Positions 45,166 through 53,159 of a DNA stretch of 58,002 bases are shown here, piece by piece. The first letter of the stretch is position 1; each line of letters begins with the position of its first letter. The position numbers and the translations under genes were made by a program. The DNA comes from SZAS-103 sp038323475 (GTDB lineage Bacteria; Pseudomonadota; Gammaproteobacteria; Xanthomonadales; Xanthomonadaceae): assembly GCA_038323475.1 (NCBI GenBank), contig JBBQHA010000006.1, forward strand, positions 1 through 58,002. Reading direction: 5' to 3'. The notes below the pieces were generated by a model. It did no database searches. It had not been told where the DNA came from and worked only from the letters and a program-made list of their open reading frames with translations.

Positions 45166-47405
45166 CACGCCCGGATCCGGCTCTCGTGTTCCACCCCGAA
45201 TACCGGCAGCACGAACGGCTTCGCGAAATAGCTCGCGAGCGGCTGCGGGCGGTCGATCGCATAGCCCTGCCCGAAGTCCACCCCGAGCTCGGCGAGCACA
45301 TGCAGCAGGTGTTCGCTTTCGGTGTGCTCGGCGATCGTGCGTTTCTGCAGGACGTGGGCGATCTGGGTGATCGAACGCACGACCGCGGCGGCGAGCGGCG
45401 AACTCTCCATCTCGCGCACGAAGCTGCCGTCGATCTTGAAATAGTCCACGTCCAGCGAGCGCAGGTAGCTGAAGGAACAGAAGCCGGTGCCGAAATCGTC
45501 GAGCGCGAACCGGCAGCCGAGCCCGCGCAGCTGGTCGATGAAACGCTGCGCACGGCCGAGGTCGCGCACGGCGCTGGTCTCGGTGATCTCCAGGCACAAG
45601 CGGTCGGACGGGAAACTGCTGCGGCGCAGCCGCTCGGCGACGAAGCCGATGAAGGCCTCGTCCACCAGCGCATCGCCGCTGAGGTTGATCGAGCACGTGG
45701 TCACGCTGGCCGCTTCGAGCGGATGCTCCTCCAGCCAGTCCAGCGCCATGTCCACGACCATCCGGTCGATCGGCACGCTCAGCCGGAAACGCTCCGCGGC
45801 AGGCATGAACCGGTCCGGGGTGAGCAGGACGCCGCTGTCGCCGTCGTGCATGCGCAACAGCAGTTCGAAATGGCGGCCGGTGTCCAGGCCCGCATGCAGC
45901 GGCGCCATGGTCTGGGCGAACAGGGAGAACGACTGCTTCTCCAGCGCTTCCCTGATGCGCACCGCCCAACGCATCGCGACGGTGCGGTCGAGCACGTCGC
46001 CGCGGTTGGCGCCGGCGACGCAGACGCGATTGCCGCCGAGTTCCTTCGCGGTGAAGCAGGCGGCGTCGGCCTGCGAGAGCAGTTGCGAGAAATCCACGTC
46101 GCCCGACAGGTACGGCACCACGCCGATGCTCGCGGTGGTGGCGAGCATGCGGCCTTCCCAGTTGCAGCGGTAGCCTTCCACGGCGCGCACCAGCGTCTGC
46201 GCGCGATCGCGTGCGATCGTGGCGGTGCAGTTGTGGAACTGCAGCGCGAATTCGTCTGCGCCCAGGTGGGCCAGCGCATCGCCCGGCTGCAGGTTCGCGT
46301 CGAGCAGGCCGGCCACGCCGACGATCAGTGCGTCGCCCGCGGCATGGCTCGCGGTATCGTTGACCAGCTTGAGATTGTCGAGGTCCAGGTAGCACAACGC
46401 CAATGGCGGCGTGGCCGGATTGGCGAGCGCATTGCGCACCGTGCGCTCGAACGCCGCGCGGTTCGGCAGGCCGGTCAGCGAATCGGTGCTCGCGCGGCGC
46501 AGCAGCTTGCGGGTGGCGATCCGGCCTTCATTGACGACCAGCGCGAGCGTCATCGGCAGCACCGCCAGCACGCACAGGTAGGACAGCAACATCACGCAGT
46601 CGAGGGTGCGCGCGGGCGGCTCGAATCCGGTCAGGCCCAGCCCGGTGAAGCTGCCGATCAGGCTGACCGTGAGCATCACCGCGACCGCAGTGCGCAGCGG
46701 CTCGAAACGCAGCGCGCTCCAGACCATCACCGCCAGCGGCAGGCTCGAAAGGCCCAGGGTATAGAGACCGCCCTCGGCCGCGCCCCAGGCCATCAGCAGG
46801 AAACTGGCCACGAGCGCGATGTTCCAGACCAGCGCCTCGCCCTCGAGCGCGGCCTTCTCGTTCTGGTCGAAGGCGGGCAGCTGGTTCTTGCGGTACGCGA
46901 ACAGCACCAGCGCCGGGGCGACCGCGACCACGCCGAGCAGGTCGCCCATCGCCCAGCGCAGCAGCGCGTCGGGCAGTTCGGCCCGAGGGATGAGGTGGCC
47001 GAGTACCATGCCGGCTGCGCCCATCACCGCACCGATCGCGGACAGGACCACGCCGCCTAGCAGCATCCGGAAACCCGATCGGAATTCGGGATACGCCGGC
47101 AGCCGTTGCCTCAGCACGACCCAGCCGCCGGCGACCGCGGCGAGGGTGTTGCCGATCGTCGAGAACAGCACGTACACCGGGGGCGAATGCATCCGCAATG
47201 CGTAGTCGAGCAGCATCGCGACCGCGATGAACAGCGACCAGCGCAGTCCGTAGCGCACCACCACGGCAAGGGCAAGTCCGGAGGACGGCCAGAACAGCGC
47301 GAAGTCGCCAGGCCCCTTGGCGAAATGCACGGCAAATGCATTACCGGCGAGGTAGAGCCCCACCAGCGCAAGGAACAGCAGCACCTGTCGGTACGCGTTG
47401 CGCAT
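45165..47405 (-). CDS. MASE1-GGDEF-EAL membrane signalling protein (predicted c-di-GMP phosphodiesterase)
   Basis: The 746-residue protein has an eight-helix MASE1 sensor (about 1-285). A GGDEF domain follows, whose signature is changed to LGADEFAL. The EAL domain (about 490-740) has ELLLR in place of EALLR but keeps NLSG, EITET, DDFGTG, FKIDGSFV, a Glu in AEHTES and GQGY, so phosphodiesterase activity is plausible. The GGDEF part is probably inactive as a cyclase and may bind GTP as a regulator. It lies 61 bases after the propeller/GGDEF gene. Confidence 0.88.
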   Translation of the reverse strand: MRNAYRQVLLFLALVGLYLAGNAFAVHFAKGPGDFALFWPSSGLALAVVVRYGLRWSLFIAVAMLLDYALRMHSPPVYVLFSTIGNTLAAVAGGWVVLRQRLPAYPEFRSGFRMLLGGVVLSAIGAVMGAAGMVLGHLIPRAELPDALLRWAMGDLLGVVAVAPALVLFAYRKNQLPAFDQNEKAALEGEALVWNIALVASFLLMAWGAAEGGLYTLGLSSLPLAVMVWSALRFEPLRTAVAVMLTVSLIGSFTGLGLTGFEPPARTLDCVMLLSYLCVLAVLPMTLALVVNEGRIATRKLLRRASTDSLTGLPNRAAFERTVRNALANPATPPLALCYLDLDNLKLVNDTASHAAGDALIVGVAGLLDANLQPGDALAHLGADEFALQFHNCTATIARDRAQTLVRAVEGYRCNWEGRMLATTASIGVVPYLSGDVDFSQLLSQADAACFTAKELGGNRVCVAGANRGDVLDRTVAMRWAVRIREALEKQSFSLFAQTMAPLHAGLDTGRHFELLLRMHDGDSGVLLTPDRFMPAAERFRLSVPIDRMVVDMALDWLEEHPLEAASVTTCSINLSGDALVDEAFIGFVAERLRRSSFPSDRLCLEITETSAVRDLGRAQRFIDQLRGLGCRFALDDFGTGFCSFSYLRSLDVDYFKIDGSFVREMESSPLAAAVVRSITQIAHVLQKRTIAEHTESEHLLHVLAELGVDFGQGYAIDRPQPLASYFAKPFVLPVFGVEHESRIRA

Positions 47406-47466
47406 TCGGGCAGCTTACCCCCTGCGGCGGACGCTCGTCACCCGTGCAGGGTGTCCGCAGCCGGAT

Positions 47467-50400
47467 TCACGCCGGCCGTGGATAGACGCCCGGTTGCGGG
47501 GTCGTGTGCGAGCCGATCAGCTGCAGGCGTCCGCCGTCGATCAATGGCTGTGGATCGTCCTGCAATTCGCGCAGGATGCTGGCGAGGTCGGTGCGCAGGG
47601 TCGGCCGGAATGCGGCCCAGCCATCGTGTCCATGCCGCGCGACCCACTGCATCGCGGCATGCGCCATCCCGACCAGTTGCTCCCAGTTGGGACGGCGCTG
47701 GGCGTCGCGGAACAGCGGGTATTCGGCGATGCCGATCGAGCAGCTCAATTGCAGCGGTGCGCCGGTGCCGCCATCGAATGCATGCCCGCGGATCGCGCGG
47801 CGGATGCGCTCGCCGATGCCGCCGATGTGGCGGCTGTGGGTCGGCCGGAACACCAGCAGGAACTCGGATTGGTCCCAGCGCGCGATGTAGTCGCCGCAGC
47901 GCACGAGCGAGATCAGCACCTGCGCGAACTGCTGCAGCACGCGGTCGCCGATCGGGGCGCCGCGGTCGTCGTCGCCATCGGCGCGGTCGATCCGGACCAC
48001 CGCGAACAGCATGACCTGCTCGGACTGGTTGCCGCGCTGCTGGTCGCGATCGTAGTACGCCAAGTCGGCCGGGATCTGGTTGGCGAGGTAGCGGCGGTTG
48101 CGCAGGCCCGTCAGCGGATCGGTCTGGCTCGCGTTCTCGAGCCGTTCGTTGGAGATGTGCAGCTGCTGCGTGCGTTCGTACACCTGTTGCTCCAGCGAGG
48201 CGCGCTGGATCTGGTGCAGGTGGCGCTGGCGGCGGTAGCCGGCGTACACCGCGAGCGCGATCAACAGCGCGATCAGTCCCTGGAACAGCGGCGTTTCGTG
48301 GAACCGCGGGCGGATCCCGAAATTCAGTTGCGCCGCCGCCGGGTTCCACACTCCGGCATTGTTCGCAGCCCGCACCTCGAACGTGTAGTCGCCAGGTGGC
48401 AGGTTCGTGTAGTTCGCGCGCCGCCGGCCGGGGTCGTCGAGTTCGTGCCAGGCGTGGTCGTAACCCAGCAGGCGGTAGCGGATCTGGATGCTGTGCGGAT
48501 CCTGGAAACTCGGCGCGGTGAACTCGAAGGTCAGGTCGCGTGCGTTCGGTTCGAGCATCGGCGGGATCGCGGTCGCCGCATGCCACCCACCGAGGTAGAA
48601 CAGACGCTCGATCACCACGTTCGGCGCCAGCAGATTCTTGGAGATGCCGTGGGTGTCCAGGCCGACCACGCCGTCGCGCGACGGCAGCCACAGCACATGG
48701 CCGTCGATGTAGCCCTTGGACATGCCCGCGCCGTTGCAGCAGAAGCCCTGCTGGCCCGCGTTGCGGTCGCCGCGCTCGTTGAGCACCATCTCGCCGCGCA
48801 CCTTGCGGATCTCGCCGCGGGAGTAATGCGCGAAATCGTCGAGCGGCACCCGGACGATGCCGCGGATGCCGGCCATCCACAGGTAGCCGCGATCGTCTTC
48901 GGTCATGAAGAACATCGCATTCGCCGGCAATCCCTGCTCGGGGCCGAACCGGTTCCAGCGCCGGCCATCGAACACGTACGTCTGCTCGGACATGGTGCCG
49001 ACGGCGATTGCGCCAGACGGCAGTTCGTGGATCGTGGTGATGTCGGTGTCGCGCGGCAGGCCGGCATCCACTCCGACCGGCACCAGGCGTTCGCCGCGCA
49101 GTTCGAACAACCCGGTCTCGGTGCCGACCAGCATCCGCCCATCGCGCAGGGAACGGATCGAGCGCACGCGCACGTCGGTCAGGCCATCGGCCAGTCCGTA
49201 CAGACGCAGGCGCTGGTCCGGCTGGCCCTCGTGTTCGAGCCGGAACAGGCCGTCGGTGGTCGGGAACCAGAGGGTTCCGCCGGGTTCGCGGACGATGCCG
49301 TTGATCTGGGCGCCGGCCATCGGTGCGAACACCGCGGGCGCTTCGATGGTGCCGTCGTCGTGGCGAATCACCAGCCCGCGGCGGGTGCCGATCCACAATT
49401 TGCCGGGCTCGGCCAGCAGGTTGTACGCATGCGGATGCGGCAACGCGGAGCCCGCCGCGATGCTGCGGAAATGGCCGTACTCGAGCACGCTCACGCCATC
49501 GCTCGTGCCGACCCAGATGGTGCCGTCGGGGCCGTGCGACAGCGACCACACGACCGGATCGGGCAAGCCGTCGGCGACGCTGTAGCGGCGCGTCCAGCCA
49601 TTCCAGAGCCGGGTCAGGCCCTCGATCTGGCTGCCGAACCAGAGGTTGCCTTCGCGATCCTCGAACGCGCTCGTCACGTTCTTGTAGGTCATCGGCGGGC
49701 TGCCGACGACGGATTCGACGAGTTTTCCATCGCGCAGGCGGGCGAGCGAAGGATTCGCACCGACCCACAGGTTGTGGTCGTGGTCCTCGAACAAGGCGCC
49801 AATCGGCGAACTGGCCAGTACCGGGTCGGACGAAAACGCAACCCACGCATCGCCATCGCGGTAGAACAGGCCCTGCGACGTGCCCGCCCAGATGCGGCCC
49901 TGCGCCTCGACCAGCCGCGTCACCGCGGCGGTTGCGGCCGATGCGGGCAGGGCCATACGGATGGTCTGCCCAGCCTCGATGCGCATCACCGCGCCGGAAC
50001 TGCCCACCCACATCCCATCCTTGCGCAACAGCAGCGACAGCGCCGGCTTGCTCGCGCCGTCATTGGCGACCAGCTTGCCGTCGGCGACACGCAACACGCC
50101 ATCTGAGGTTGCCGCCACGATCGCGCCGTTCGCATCCTGAGCGAGTGCGTGGATGTCCAGGGTCGGATGGGCGGCCGGATCGGCAGGCGGCACCGCCGCG
50201 AAGCGACCACCGGCGTACACCGTCAGTCCCTTGTAGGTGCCGATCCAGAGCTTGCCGTCGCGGTCCAGCAACAGCGCGCGGATCCAGATGCCCGGCAACT
50301 GCGGGACGGTATCGGGGGTAAAGCTCGTGAAGCGCACGCCGTCGAAGCGCGACAGGCCATCCTGGGTGCCGACCCAGATGTAGCCGTCGCGGTCCTGGGC

Positions 50401-50583
50401 GACCGCAAGCACGCTGATCTGCGGCAAGCCGTCCTGGATCGACCACCTGTTCGCGACGAACTGCTCGAAGGCCTTGCCGGGGTCGAGCGCCCACGCGCCC
50501 ATGCAGGCGCAACACGCCAGCGCGACCGCCAGCACGCACGTCCATGCACGCGAAAACTTCGAGCGGACACGCTGCAAGCGCAT
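47467..50583 (-). CDS. Two-component-type beta-propeller sensor with Y_Y_Y and degenerate GGDEF domain
   Basis: The 1038-residue protein has a signal peptide (end near GAWA, about 35) and a long periplasmic double beta-propeller of repeated D-x-x-G-x-x-W-x-G-T units (about 45-660). A Y_Y_Y domain (about 700-780, LPPGDYTFEVRAANNAGVW), one membrane helix, a coiled coil and a C-terminal GGDEF domain follow. The domain start NASQTDPLTGLRNRRYL is standard, but the active-site signature reads RWDQSEF instead of RWGGDEF. Cyclase activity is therefore doubtful. Such proteins sense periplasmic ligands, often carbohydrates. It heads the three-gene minus-strand operon. Confidence 0.88.
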   Translation of the reverse strand: MRLQRVRSKFSRAWTCVLAVALACCACMGAWALDPGKAFEQFVANRWSIQDGLPQISVLAVAQDRDGYIWVGTQDGLSRFDGVRFTSFTPDTVPQLPGIWIRALLLDRDGKLWIGTYKGLTVYAGGRFAAVPPADPAAHPTLDIHALAQDANGAIVAATSDGVLRVADGKLVANDGASKPALSLLLRKDGMWVGSSGAVMRIEAGQTIRMALPASAATAAVTRLVEAQGRIWAGTSQGLFYRDGDAWVAFSSDPVLASSPIGALFEDHDHNLWVGANPSLARLRDGKLVESVVGSPPMTYKNVTSAFEDREGNLWFGSQIEGLTRLWNGWTRRYSVADGLPDPVVWSLSHGPDGTIWVGTSDGVSVLEYGHFRSIAAGSALPHPHAYNLLAEPGKLWIGTRRGLVIRHDDGTIEAPAVFAPMAGAQINGIVREPGGTLWFPTTDGLFRLEHEGQPDQRLRLYGLADGLTDVRVRSIRSLRDGRMLVGTETGLFELRGERLVPVGVDAGLPRDTDITTIHELPSGAIAVGTMSEQTYVFDGRRWNRFGPEQGLPANAMFFMTEDDRGYLWMAGIRGIVRVPLDDFAHYSRGEIRKVRGEMVLNERGDRNAGQQGFCCNGAGMSKGYIDGHVLWLPSRDGVVGLDTHGISKNLLAPNVVIERLFYLGGWHAATAIPPMLEPNARDLTFEFTAPSFQDPHSIQIRYRLLGYDHAWHELDDPGRRRANYTNLPPGDYTFEVRAANNAGVWNPAAAQLNFGIRPRFHETPLFQGLIALLIALAVYAGYRRQRHLHQIQRASLEQQVYERTQQLHISNERLENASQTDPLTGLRNRRYLANQIPADLAYYDRDQQRGNQSEQVMLFAVVRIDRADGDDDRGAPIGDRVLQQFAQVLISLVRCGDYIARWDQSEFLLVFRPTHSRHIGGIGERIRRAIRGHAFDGGTGAPLQLSCSIGIAEYPLFRDAQRRPNWEQLVGMAHAAMQWVARHGHDGWAAFRPTLRTDLASILRELQDDPQPLIDGGRLQLIGSHTTPQPGVYPRPA

Positions 50584-50717
50584 CGTCGGGCTCCCCTGTG
50601 ATGGAACGAGTCTAGCGCCTGCGCAGTCGCTTGCGGTATGCGCCGGCAGCGCCATCGCCATGCAGTCCGTGGGTGGGGTTAGCGCGATTAATCCATCGCT
50701 TCATGCGGATAGAAGGA

Positions 50718-50746
50718 TTGACAAACGGTTTTCGCTCGGGCAGCAT
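50718..50746 (+). promoter_or_regulatory. Sigma-70 promoter of the met operon
   Basis: A perfect TTGACA and CAGCAT are separated by 17 bases. Transcription would begin a few bases before the SAM aptamer, the expected layout. Confidence 0.7.
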
Positions 50747-50752
50747 CGATCC

Positions 50753-50846
50753 TGCAATCCCATCGAGACCGGCTGAGGGACAGGCCCTTTGAAGCCGGGG
50801 CAACCGCGACGCGCAAGCGTCCAACGGTGCCAAATCCTGCGGGGAC
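50753..50846 (+). ncRNA. SAM-I (S-box) riboswitch
   Basis: The leader contains the S-box core in order: ATCGAGAC, CTGAGGGAC, GGCCCTTTGAAGCCGGGGC, AACC, a variable P3/P4 arm and GGTGCCAAATCCTGCGG. These match the conserved P1-P2 junction, kink-turn, SAM pocket and 3' strand of SAM-I aptamers. SAM binding should repress the metX-metB-hom operon. The downstream switch (terminator or ribosome-site sequestration) is not clear; no strong T-run follows. Confidence 0.92.
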
Positions 50847-50952
50847 GTTCGCGTCCACCGGAAGATGGGTCGTCTTCGCCTTGCGCGGGGATGACATTTC
50901 GTTCTGGACACCGCGCGATCTCGCTGGGGCATGGACCACCAGGAGACCCGCC

Positions 50953-52029
50953 ATGACCCTCGCAGTGACCGAAACATCCGATACGGCTTGCGTCGAAGCC
51001 TGCATCGCCCGCGCCACCCCCGATTTTTCCGGAGCCAGCCTTCGGCTGCCGCCGCAGGCCGTTGCGCGCGGCGAATTCGACCTGGCCATTGCATTGCGCC
51101 ATGCCGGTACGCGCAGCGTGCGGGTACGCTGGCAGCGCGTCGGCAATCCGTCTGCGCCGACCGTGGTCGTGCAGGGCGGGATTTCCGCCGACCGCAATGC
51201 CGGCGCGGCCGCCGATGCGGGTCCGGGCTGGTGGCAGGCGCAGGTCGGCAGCGACCTGGCGATCGACCCCGCCAACCTGCAGGTGCTGTCGATCGACTGG
51301 ATCGGAGCCGATGGCACGCTCGACGTTCCGATCGACACCGCCGACCAGGCAGACGCGATCGCGGCAACGCTGGACCGCCTGCACGTCTCGCGCATCGCCG
51401 CGTTCGTGGGCTGTTCCTACGGCGCGCTGGTCGGATTGCAATTCTCCATCAGGCATCCCGCGCGACTGGAGAAGCTCATCGCGATCGCCGGCGCGCACCG
51501 GCCGCATCCGTATGCGAGTGCGTTGCGCGCGCTGCAGCGCAAGGTCGTCGCGCTCGGCCAGCTGCAGTGCGCGGACGAACTCGGCCTGTCGATCGCCCGC
51601 CAGCTCGCGATGCTGACCTACCGCACGCCCGCGGAATTCGAGCAGCGTTTCCGTGCCGACACCGTGATCGATGGCGCGCATGCGCGTTGCGCGGCCGAGG
51701 ACTATCTGGAAACCTGCGGCGCGCGTTATGCGGAGCGTTGGTCGCCAACCGCATTCGCGCGCCTTTCCGAATCGATCGACCTGCATCGCATCGATCCCGC
51801 CCGCATCGGCGTCCCGACGACGCTGGTCGCGGTGGAAGGCGACCGCCTGGTCCCGCCCGAGGACGTGCAGGCGCTCGCCGCCCGCATCCATGCTCCGGTC
51901 CACGTGCATGTGCTGCGTTCGCTGTACGGGCACGATGCGTTCCTCAAGGACGTCGGACCCATCGACGCGATCCTGCGTGCGGCGCTCGCCGACGCCGGAA
52001 GCGATTGCGGCAAGGGAGTCGCGGCATGA
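50953..52029 (+). CDS. metX: Homoserine O-acyltransferase MetX (probably O-succinyltransferase)
   Basis: The 358-residue alpha/beta hydrolase has the nucleophile elbow VGCSYGALVG (Ser 155) and the later Asp in VEGDRLVPPED and His in YGHDAFLKD, the MetX triad. It activates homoserine for methionine synthesis. In Xanthomonas and relatives MetX-fold enzymes use succinyl-CoA, so O-succinylation is likely; this is from family knowledge. The ATG follows GGAGAC. The frame is open upstream through the riboswitch, but homology begins here. The stop overlaps metB as ATGA. Confidence 0.92.
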   Translation: MTLAVTETSDTACVEACIARATPDFSGASLRLPPQAVARGEFDLAIALRHAGTRSVRVRWQRVGNPSAPTVVVQGGISADRNAGAAADAGPGWWQAQVGSDLAIDPANLQVLSIDWIGADGTLDVPIDTADQADAIAATLDRLHVSRIAAFVGCSYGALVGLQFSIRHPARLEKLIAIAGAHRPHPYASALRALQRKVVALGQLQCADELGLSIARQLAMLTYRTPAEFEQRFRADTVIDGAHARCAAEDYLETCGARYAERWSPTAFARLSESIDLHRIDPARIGVPTTLVAVEGDRLVPPEDVQALAARIHAPVHVHVLRSLYGHDAFLKDVGPIDAILRAALADAGSDCGKGVAA

Positions 52030-53159
52030 GCGCGTTCCGTCCGGGCACCGTCGCCGTGCGCAGCGGCATCGACAGCGATACCGCGCACGGCGCCGTGGTG
52101 CCGCCGATCGTGCTGTCGAGCAACTTCAGTTTCGCCGGCTTCGAACAGAAGCGGAAATACGATTACACGCGCAGCGGCAATCCGACCCGCGACCTGCTTG
52201 CCGAAGCATTGGCCGAACTCGAAGGCGGCGCCGGCGGCGTGGTCACCGCGACCGGCATGGCCGCGGTCACGCTGGTGCTGGCGCTGCTCGAACCCGGCGA
52301 TCGCATCGTGGTACCGCACGATTGCTACGGCGGCTGCTGGCGGCTGTTCGATGCGCTCGCGAAGAAGAAGCACTTCGTCCTGGTGACCGCCGATCTCACC
52401 GATCCGCGCGCACTCGCCGAAGCGGCGCACCGCGTCGGCGCGCTCGTGGTTGCAGACAACACCTTCCTGTCGCCGGCTTTGCAGCGGCCGCTCGAACTCG
52501 GCGCGGACCTGGTCGTGCATTCGACGACGAAGTACATCAATGGCCACAGCGATGTCGTCGGCGGCGCGGTGGTCGCGAACGACGCCGCGCTGCACCAGAA
52601 GCTGGCGTGGTGGGCGAATGCGCTCGGCCTGACCGGCAGCCCGTTCGACAGCTTCCTGACGTTGCGCGGACTGCGCACGCTCGATGCGCGCCTGCGCGTG
52701 CACCAGGAAAACGCGGCTGCGCTCGCCGAGTTGCTGGCCCGGCATCCGGCGGTCATTGCGGTTCACTATCCAGGTCTCATCGCGCATCCGGGCCATGCGC
52801 TCGCGACGCGCCAGCAATACGGCTACGGAGCGATGCTGAGCGTCGAACTCGCCGGCGGCGAGCGCGCTGATTCAAGGAGGGCCGTGCGCGCCTTCCTCGA
52901 TGGCCTGCAGTGCTTCACGCTCGCCGAATCGCTGGGCGGCGTCGAGAGCCTGATCGCGCATCCGGCGACGATGACGCATGCGTCGATGTCCGCGCAGGCG
53001 AGGCAGGTTGCCGGTATTTCCGATGGGCTGTTGCGGCTGTCGGTCGGCATCGAGCACATCGACGATCTGTCTGCCGATATCGAAGCTGCGCTCGAGCGAG
53101 CGCTGGTCGTGGCGGATGCGAGCGAATCCATCGAAGATCGCGAGCGGGTGTCGTGTTGA
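52026..53159 (+). CDS. metB: Cystathionine gamma-synthase / O-succinylhomoserine sulfhydrylase, with an internal deletion
   Basis: The 377-residue PLP enzyme of the Cys/Met metabolism family has YTRSGNPTRDLL, the ATGMAAVTL motif and the PLP lysine K169 in HSTTKYINGHSDVVGG. It also has the C-terminal AESLGGVESLIAHPATMTH. Between DLTDPRALAEA and AHRVGALVVADNTF, about 28 residues found in relatives are missing. These include the conserved ETPSNP strand and helix, which agrees with the lysine being near 169 rather than about 198. No stop or frameshift is present. It may be inactive or altered. Four-base overlap with metX; hom follows by overlap. Confidence 0.88.
   Translation: MSAFRPGTVAVRSGIDSDTAHGAVVPPIVLSSNFSFAGFEQKRKYDYTRSGNPTRDLLAEALAELEGGAGGVVTATGMAAVTLVLALLEPGDRIVVPHDCYGGCWRLFDALAKKKHFVLVTADLTDPRALAEAAHRVGALVVADNTFLSPALQRPLELGADLVVHSTTKYINGHSDVVGGAVVANDAALHQKLAWWANALGLTGSPFDSFLTLRGLRTLDARLRVHQENAAALAELLARHPAVIAVHYPGLIAHPGHALATRQQYGYGAMLSVELAGGERADSRRAVRAFLDGLQCFTLAESLGGVESLIAHPATMTHASMSAQARQVAGISDGLLRLSVGIEHIDDLSADIEAALERALVVADASESIEDRERVSC

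Larger units (their letters stand above)
50584..50952 (+). promoter_or_regulatory. metX leader region (promoter, SAM riboswitch, repeat remnant)
   Basis: This 369-base gap contains no gene. It holds a promoter (50718-50746), the SAM-I aptamer (about 50753-50846) and, between aptamer and metX, a block with GGGGATGACATTTCG that resembles the dispersed GATGACA repeats. The ribosome site GGAGAC lies seven bases before the metX ATG. Confidence 0.75.

Noticed and set aside
47398..50106. A 902-codon plus-strand frame opposite the propeller/GGDEF gene
   Set aside because: Antisense shadow; the minus-strand protein has clear propeller and GGDEF features.
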